From Xylogone sp. PMI_703 (lineage: Eukaryota > Ascomycota > Leotiomycetes): a stretch of 64,000 nt of DNA. Positions within the stretch are counted from its first letter, which is position 1, and the number at the start of each line of letters is the position of its first letter. This document shows, piece after piece, positions 58,247 to 64,000 of the stretch. The translations under genes were made by a program, and so were the position numbers. The DNA lies in contig JAJTUQ010000002.1 of NCBI GenBank assembly GCA_021399445.1, positions 3,162,001 to 3,226,000 of the forward strand, written 5' to 3'. Below the pieces are notes generated by a model. It saw nothing but the letters and a program-made list of their open reading frames with translations, was not told the origin of the DNA and searched no databases.

Positions 58247-59430
58247 CTAAGAATCTTGTTCCATGGGGTCCCCGTCCGCGTTACTTCCAGCCTCTTCCCC
58301 ACCGCCAATCATCGCCACAATTCTCTCCAGATCATTAACTTCGTCCTTACCCAACGTCCTCCCTTCACCCTGCCACTCTCCATCCCGAACCTCACCCATC
58401 TCACCTAGCTCCAATCCTCTGACGTTCTCAAGATGCTTCCTTGTTTGTGTTTCAATAAACTCCAATCTCTCTTTCCGCCAGCTCTTTTCTTCATTCCCAG
58501 CCAATACTGCTTTCCCATTTGCATTGGCGAGTTCTTGTAATCGCGGTTTCAATCTTGCTAGTAGCAATTTCAAGGCTGGGAGCTGGGATAGCGTGAAGGA
58601 AGTTGTGGTGCTTATGGGATGTGAGACGTCGCCTGTGAGATCACCTTTGTTTTGAAGGAAGGCGAGCGCTGGGTAGGCCGAGTTTGTAGACTCTGTGTCC
58701 CGAGAATGTGGTATAGATGTGGTGGACGAGGTGGTTGATAAGAGGGCCTTGAGAGCGGCAATCGTTGCTTCGTTCCTTTCTGTTTCAGAAACTAAGAGAG
58801 TATGGAGTTTCTGTGTTTCTCGGAGCTTCCTTCTCTGGAGCGCTATAGACTCGGGTGTTGGGGCATCCGCATCGTTCGTAAAATTTAGTCCCTGACACAA
58901 AAAAAGGTTAGAAATGCTCAGCTCGAAAGGAAAGCAATTGTGGCCCCAGCAACTTAAGAGAGGGGAAATTTTAAGCCACATACTTCATAATGACTCAGAC
59001 GCATCCAATCTTTCACTTCAGGCGGGATACTGAGAATACTCCTAAGCGCATAGATCTCCAACTTATCAAAGTTCGTGTCAATCTTCGATTCCAGCAAAGT
59101 TTCCAATTGGTGGACCCCATTTTCTATCTCGTGCTTAATCTTAGCTTCTAGGGCTCTAGCTTTTGCTTCTCCTTCTTTGGTACCACGGTCCGGTATTCGA
59201 AATCCAAGATCGGCAGGATTTGTCGACAGTAGGCCATTTTCTACTGCATCCATAGCCTTAAAGGCTAAAGTGTTGATGCTGTTTATTATATCATCGATTA
59301 ATGCCTACAGCTAGGGTCAGTTTGCGTCAATTTACACTGTGCGAGAGACAGGTATTGGTATACTAACTGCTGGTCTGTATGTGAGGTGCTCAGTTAGAAG
59401 CGCAGTGTCCGAATTGCTTAGGGCGCTCAT
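58247..59430 (-). CDS. MTW1: Kinetochore protein Mtw1/Mis12
   Basis: Exons 59430-59368, 59304-58984 and 58891-58247 encode about 342 residues. The sequence LLTEHLTYRPAALIDDIINSINTLAFKAMDAVENGLL carries the Mis12-family start (head domain). It is followed by ENGVHQLETLLESKIDTNFDKLEIYALRSILSIP and long coiled-coil-prone helices. The protein is a core subunit of the Mis12/MIND complex, which links the inner kinetochore to Ndc80 and Spc105. Length is near that of other ascomycete members. Introns of 63 nt (59305-59367, donor GTTAGT) and 92 nt (58892-58983) fall between codons. The first exon encodes 21 residues and is kept because YRPA-ALIDDIIN is a conserved junction. Confidence 0.9.
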
Positions 59431-60207
59431 AGTTGCTGCCCCTCCTGATTAAGATTGGGTTTTGTTGATAAGAGGAAAGCGGGGGCAGTTGGGATTCGGC
59501 GACCGGAAACACGGAATCTTTTGATCGGATGGCTTCCAAGCAGCTTTCATCCGGGACATATATGCAAGATATTCTTATATGCTCATATTTATGTCTGCTT
59601 AAGCCTTAAATCATTCTTCAACAGCAATGGTACACGCGTGATACGCGTTAGCGCGTCGTTATCACGTGGGGTCTTTATCTCCACGTGATTAACACCCTCC
59701 TCCCATATCGGGCTCACGGAGACCATAGTACAGAAGTGGTTGAAGAAATGCTTCATAATAGCCTTCAAATTTGCTTATATACGTAAAAATACACATCAAC
59801 CTTCCACACTAAAAGTGCACTCTGCGATGGTTGTCTTAGACAGAGTAACAGAAAGGCGTATCACATCCCATAGGACCACTGATGGTAAAGAAAATAGTTT
59901 ATAAATTAATAAATATTGCCATGGCTGAGTACACTCCATAGAAAAAGAGTGTCCCCGGCAAATAAGAAGATTAATCCTCCAGAACCCAAAAATAAATGTA
60001 TTCAATACATATCTTTTAGTCTACTCGTATTCATGTTGTAGAGGCTGGGCTATGAAGAAAGAGGAAATGAAAAACGAAACAAGTTTTCAGTCTAGTCTAA
60101 ATGGATTATCTCTCTTCAGGATCCTGGGTGATTTATCTGCTATAGAACCAATATCTGTTTGAATCGTCAGCAATGATGAACATTAGATTGAGGGCGTTTG
60201 AGGGGAC
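59431..60207. promoter_or_regulatory. Mtw1/Mis12 upstream region with MCB-like and CACGTG elements
   Basis: Two ACGCGT hexamers at 59634-59639 and 59643-59648 lie about 205-220 bases upstream of the kinetochore gene start. Just beyond, a 9-base inverted repeat (ATCACGTGG 59661-59669, CCACGTGAT 59681-59689) carries two CACGTG cores. The rest, toward the DUF3455 gene, is AT-rich with no gene. Confidence 0.5.
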
Positions 60208-61029
60208 TTACTCAGCAGAATATGGTACCTCGAATGTGCTTGGCATACCGGCACAAGTTGGAGGAGGGTTTCCGCCAGCGGTATTGATTCTGTAGACTTC
60301 CTGTAATCCGCCTGTAGCTCCATCCTTTGCCACAAGCTTCAACCATGCCACAGCGCCAAAGCCAACATTGTTCTGTCCAACCGCAGCATTGGCTGGAGGA
60401 CTGGCAGTGTTGTTCTTTGCACAAGGAATGTCGCCGAGGTCTTGACCTGGTGTGTTTAGGTTGAAAAATGGCGTTGTGGTGCTGGTGAAGTAATGGTGGC
60501 CACTGATCTGAAGATTGGATGGGACGAGCTCTTTCTGTGTAGTAGATGTGAGGTTGAATTCTAAGGCGACACGGGGAACCATGGCGAGAATATCTGAATA
60601 TGTTGAGGCAACACAGCTGGCGTTGTAGAGGGTTGCCAGAGCACCAACAGCAGCTGGAACAACGCTGCTGTCACTTGTCGGGCAAGAGTAGTTCTGTGTT
60701 CCGCGACCGATAGCAACGTGTTTTAGAGTGAGCCCCTTCGATGGTGGAGGGAGGGGTGTGGGTGCTAGACGACTGTTAGTTTTATAATTCAGAAGACAGG
60801 TGAACGAGAGACCTTGGAGGAACATACAGGCTACGGGCATGACTGCTTTGCTCAGATCACAGACTGGTGGAGCCGCACCCCTTCCTTCCTGAACCTTTGA
60901 ACCGAGTAGAGAGAAGTATTCGGAGAGGATATTCGTGGCTCCAGCCGTCGAGTCGGTCTTGAAGGGAAGAGTAGGAGCGGAGAAAGCAACAGCGCACAGC
61001 GCCGAGGCGACCCATATGGAGGAAAGCAT
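60208..61029 (-). CDS. Secreted DUF3455 protein
   Basis: Exons 61029-60828 and 60764-60208 encode about 252 residues. A classical signal peptide opens it (MLSSIWVASALCAVAFSAP). The rest matches the fungal DUF3455 family, which database entries sometimes name malate dehydrogenase without known activity: LTLKHVAIGRGTQNYSC, ALATLYNASC, GHHYFTSTTTPFFNL, DIPCAKNN, GAVAWLKLVAKDG, GLQEVYRINTAGGNPPPTC and a C-terminal FEVPYSAE. Several Cys suggest disulfides. The 63-nt intron (60765-60827, donor GTATGT, branch CTAAC, acceptor TAG) has no in-frame stop, so an unspliced 273-residue form is also open. The role is unknown; secretion is inferred from the signal peptide. Confidence 0.82.
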   Translation of the reverse strand: MLSSIWVASALCAVAFSAPTLPFKTDSTAGATNILSEYFSLLGSKVQEGRGAAPPVCDLSKAVMPVACMFLQGLSFTCLLNYKTNSRLAPTPLPPPSKGLTLKHVAIGRGTQNYSCPTSDSSVVPAAVGALATLYNASCVASTYSDILAMVPRVALEFNLTSTTQKELVPSNLQISGHHYFTSTTTPFFNLNTPGQDLGDIPCAKNNTASPPANAAVGQNNVGFGAVAWLKLVAKDGATGGLQEVYRINTAGGNPPPTCAGMPSTFEVPYSAE

Positions 61030-61827
61030 GATGGCGTAGTATTAGAGGAAGCGGAGTATCGGTATAAATTTGTAGGAGAGCTATGGGATCGTGGTCGAGA
61101 GAGTATAATCCAAGAGACTTTAAGAGAGAAAAGCTAAAAAGGAAAAACCCAGATAGAGACAACCCAAAGAGTCAAAAGGAAAAGAAGGAAAAAAATAAAA
61201 AGGAGATAGAGATGATAAGAAAAGGAAATTCGTTGAATATTGAATTAGCAATTGCTGAAGATTCGACTTACGGATGGGAATGATACAGCTCTTATAGAAG
61301 TAAGATATTAGCCCAGCCATTCTAAATTAATCGTGGGCAGCCAGCAAAAAGAGCTGCCCTGGTCGAGCTGCACGACACTACTAGGAATCGTATTGAATTC
61401 AATCTATCCCCGGCCAAGCGCAGGCCGCGACTGAAAGGCCTAGTGCCACCGAAAATACCTTCTATGGCGGCTGCAGCGACTAGGTCTTGCCCAAGGAAGG
61501 GAAGGTCGTAGCTGGAGCGTTGCAGAGCAGTTGAGTCCGAAGCAAACCCTACGCGCCCATTTGCTGAGTAGACAAAGACCAGGGCGTCTGGCGGGCGGGG
61601 ATGGCGACCAACGGGCGGAAGCAGTGGGGGGATCTGACTGGCTGCAGTCCGCTTAGCGAGGGACTGGGGTTCTGATCCGTTCGGCAGCCACGGTCAAAAG
61701 TTAAACGCTTTGGCCGCGCCGTGGATGGCCGCTTGACTGGCCAATTAACGGAGCTTGGGAGGGGCATCAAAGTCTTGGAGGTTGTCAGAAGTCCTGCATG
61801 TAATGGTACGCCCCACTAGATAGTATA

Positions 61828-61892
<65 letters not shown>

Positions 61893-63238
61893 AAAAAGTT
61901 GAGAGCCCAAAGTCCCGGCTAAATGTCGTGGTGGCCCTTGAAGATCATCCCACGCAGATAGTTCAACGAACGATAAAGTATGAGGATCACGTAGATCCAA
62001 TTCAACAGCATTCGACGAGCCTCATGGTAGCCAAGCAAGATTACGGGTATAGTACTCCTAGCAAGTAAAGATGCCCGCCGGATCCACCTGTGGTTCCAAC
62101 AGGAATACAACCTATTTGACAACAGACATCTCTGAGTGCTTATGGCGCTCCACAAGTCTCAATAATACGCGATCCAGAGATTGTCTACAGCAAGACATCC
62201 GATACGCTGTTCCCTGATATGTACTTGTCAATGATCGTATCCCCAGGGCGGTTTTGACTGTATTACGCAACCAGGCTACACAAAAGCGCATCGAGTGGCT
62301 GGCAGACCAAGACTCGGCGAGCTACGAGTATTCACGGAGGAGGGGTCACAACATCAAGTTGTGTAACTACTAGCCAAAGGAGTCTCAGGTCCAGGCCCAG
62401 GCACAAAGCTGCCGTGATCTGCTTGTATTTTCATCCAATGTCTTACCAGCGAGTCGCCCGTCAAAGGTTTCCAGGATCCAGATCCAATACTGTACTGAAG
62501 CATTGTATGCTGAGGATCTGTCTGGTTGCTCCATCTCTTTCTTCTCAATGGCTCATAGCCGCGATGTCATTGAACCTTCCTGGACTCGCAATAACACCGG
62601 GACAGTAACCGAGTCAGCTGCGCGGTTAATCAGCTAGCTAATAGCAAGTCCGCACGCCAACCCAGTTTATTCATAGTCATCGAAGAAGGAGGGTGGCCGA
62701 GAAAGAACAGGCCGGATATCGCCATTGGCTCCGGCGCGTAGGGATGTGTATTTTTAGCTATTCGCCTTCTCGAATGTCTAATGTAAATTAATTAGCTTCC
62801 AATTCCTGACAGGCTTCCCGAGCTCGAGCCGAGATCTAATTAACCTGCATTTTCGTTTGGGCGGCTACGGAGCTTGGACGTCGGTCGCTGAGGGCCAATC
62901 ATTTATGATTCGGTCCCTTGTTGTTCGATATTGGAGATACCCACGCTAGAACCTCTTGAAGTTGTGTTCTCGCGTCGTTGATAGTGCTCCAAATAGATGC
63001 CTGCCAATCTATTGGCAGTCAATGCTGGAGAATCACGCGGCTCTACGTAATAATACAAGCAATGCCTGTAGAATCTGGTTCCTATTGTGGATCATTGAAA
63101 GGTACTCTCTACGCGGCTTCGCAGGCTCTCCATTTGGGCCAATAGCAGATACCAAGCTATTCACTATCCTACATGTCATCTAGAAAGGCTGCCCCCTCTA
63201 ATCAATTATATTAAAACATATTATACAAGGTTTCCTCA
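61030..63238. other. 2.2-kb spacer between DUF3455 and CASP genes
   Basis: The first 250 bases are purine-rich and likely the DUF3455 promoter. The rest holds a GAAA microsatellite and otherwise unassigned sequence. Open frames are short, overlapping on both strands and without family resemblance. Confidence 0.45.
61831..61894. repeat. (GAAA)16 microsatellite
   Basis: Sixteen perfect GAAA units in a row, preceded by GAA and followed by a short A run. Such tracts are length-variable and would be a usable strain marker. Confidence 0.95.
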
Positions 63239-64000
63239 TCACGACATCGCCCCGTGATCGAATCCCTCCTGCTGCCAGTCCCCGTGCACTGAATCTGATC
63301 CAGCATTAGCACCTGCCCCCGCAGCAGCAGCAGCAGCAGAAACAGCCTGTCCTAAATGACTCCCATGCTGCTCTACATCCACCGTCCCGAGCCAATATAG
63401 CGAGAAGAATACTAAGAGGTGCAATGCTACGCAATATGCTGCAAATAGGTTGCGACTGGTCCGGGTGGCTAATACCATTCTTGTGATCGAAAATACTATG
63501 CGCTCAGGTAGGCTCATTCGCTTGTAAGCCCGCGCCGATTCCCGTCCACGGAACTGTGCGAACGGAGATATATTGGACTCGTATGCAGAACGATATCGAT
63601 CCAATACAGGCCCTGACGAGGTCCCAGTAGACATCTGCACTGAAGCTACCCTCGGACTCGGTGTATAGGCAGAAGCTGACGATGATTGTCCACTTCGGTT
63701 ATAGGAAGAGATGTAACGTGTTTTCTCATATAGGTTGAGGTTATCCTTCTGTAGTGAGGCGACCTCCTGGCGTAATGATGATATCGTTCGGTGACTCTCT
63801 GCTATCTCGTTTTCTAGCTGGCTGTTTCTTTGCTTGAAGCGGTCCCGTTGCGCGGTAATCATCGGTAGAATTCCGGATCCACCACCAACAGGCTCTCCTG
63901 CTCTCAACGCCTCCAAACTGTGGTTAGCGATCGAGGATCGAGGGTCAAATCCTGATATAATAGAAGAGGTGGGTGAGGATCGGCCTTTCCGACCCCCGTA
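63239..64000 (-). CDS. COY1: Golgi protein CASP/Coy1, C-terminal part (cut by window edge)
   Basis: The frame is open from 64000 down to the stop at 63239, giving the last 253 residues. A coiled coil lies at ITAQRDRFKQRNSQLENEIAESHRTISSLRQEVASLQKDNLNLYEKTRYI. It is followed by a Ser-rich segment, the CASP C-terminal block (LPERIVFSITRMVLATRTSRNLF) and a single transmembrane segment, AAYCVALHLLVFFSLYWLG, close to the end. CASP is a tail-anchored Golgi protein that interacts with tethers and SNAREs; yeast Coy1 is the homologue. The Ala/Gly-rich tail after the membrane segment is unusual in length. The N-terminal Cut-like coiled coils lie beyond the right edge. Confidence 0.88.
   Translation of the reverse strand, partial: YGGRKGRSSPTSSIISGFDPRSSIANHSLEALRAGEPVGGGSGILPMITAQRDRFKQRNSQLENEIAESHRTISSLRQEVASLQKDNLNLYEKTRYISSYNRSGQSSSASAYTPSPRVASVQMSTGTSSGPVLDRYRSAYESNISPFAQFRGRESARAYKRMSLPERIVFSITRMVLATRTSRNLFAAYCVALHLLVFFSLYWLGTVDVEQHGSHLGQAVSAAAAAAGAGANAGSDSVHGDWQQEGFDHGAMS

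Noticed and set aside
1..64000. tRNA, rRNA or other standard RNA genes
   Set aside because: Reading for B-box-like GGTTCGA-A-CC sequences and cloverleaf ends found no convincing case. A covariance-model search could still find one.

Overview
The window is nuclear DNA from a filamentous ascomycete (Pezizomycotina). Genes are broken by short GT-AG introns of mostly 47-150 nt, both strands carry genes, and nearly all products belong to conserved fungal families. The protein set (a Set3C-type Hos4, an intracellular LysM protein, a PXA-domain protein, a CENP-B-type helix-turn-helix protein, a DUF3455 secreted protein) and the wording of several proteins look like Leotiomycetes. That class assignment is inference, not proof. 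No bacterial-style operon, virus, biosynthetic cluster, CRISPR array or intact transposon is visible.

Layout. 0-12 kb: the TAF5 N-terminus (-, cut by the window edge), MED11 (+), an acidic-motif clathrin-adaptor accessory-like protein (-), a TBC1D5-type Rab GAP (+), a triple-KH RNA-binding protein (+) and a HUT1-type nucleotide-sugar transporter (+). 12-17 kb: the large ankyrin/coiled-coil protein Hos4 (-). 17-23 kb: 6.3 kb without a credible gene, upstream of a CENP-B-type DNA-binding protein (+, 23.2-25.1 kb). 26-35 kb: a PXA-domain membrane protein (-) whose last intron is about 1.9 kb, and a PAS-domain kinase (-). 34.6-39.4 kb: a second long gene-poor stretch. 39-46 kb: an F-box/LRR protein (+), an AT-rich gene-poor zone with one possible orphan gene, and a cytosolic LysM protein (+). 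45.8-60 kb is dense: RSE1/SF3B3 (-), MSS51 (+), TFC7 (+), an intracellular histidine acid phosphatase (-), a PPR protein (+) and the kinetochore protein Mtw1/Mis12 (-). 60-64 kb: a secreted DUF3455 protein (-), a microsatellite-bearing spacer, and the C-terminal part of the Golgi protein CASP/Coy1 (-, cut by the right edge).

The genes do not form a pathway. They cover transcription (TAF5, MED11, TFC7, HOS4), splicing (RSE1), mitochondrial expression (MSS51, PPR), membrane traffic (TBC, CASP, adaptor accessory, PXA), nutrient signalling (PAS kinase), protein turnover (F-box) and chromosome segregation (Mtw1). Several pairs are divergent and share short promoters (TAF5/MED11, adaptor-like/TBC, RSE1/MSS51, phosphatase/PPR).

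I found no clear new molecular system. The best leads are structural: a predicted GC-AG intron in the TBC gene, a very long intron in the PXA gene, a frame-preserving intron in the DUF3455 gene, a 22-nt microexon inside a DNA-binding domain, paired MCB-like and CACGTG elements upstream of Mtw1/Mis12, a possible orphan two-exon gene, and an unresolved PAS kinase start. Exon borders were placed by hand from splice signals, reading frame and family conservation, and have not been tested against transcripts.
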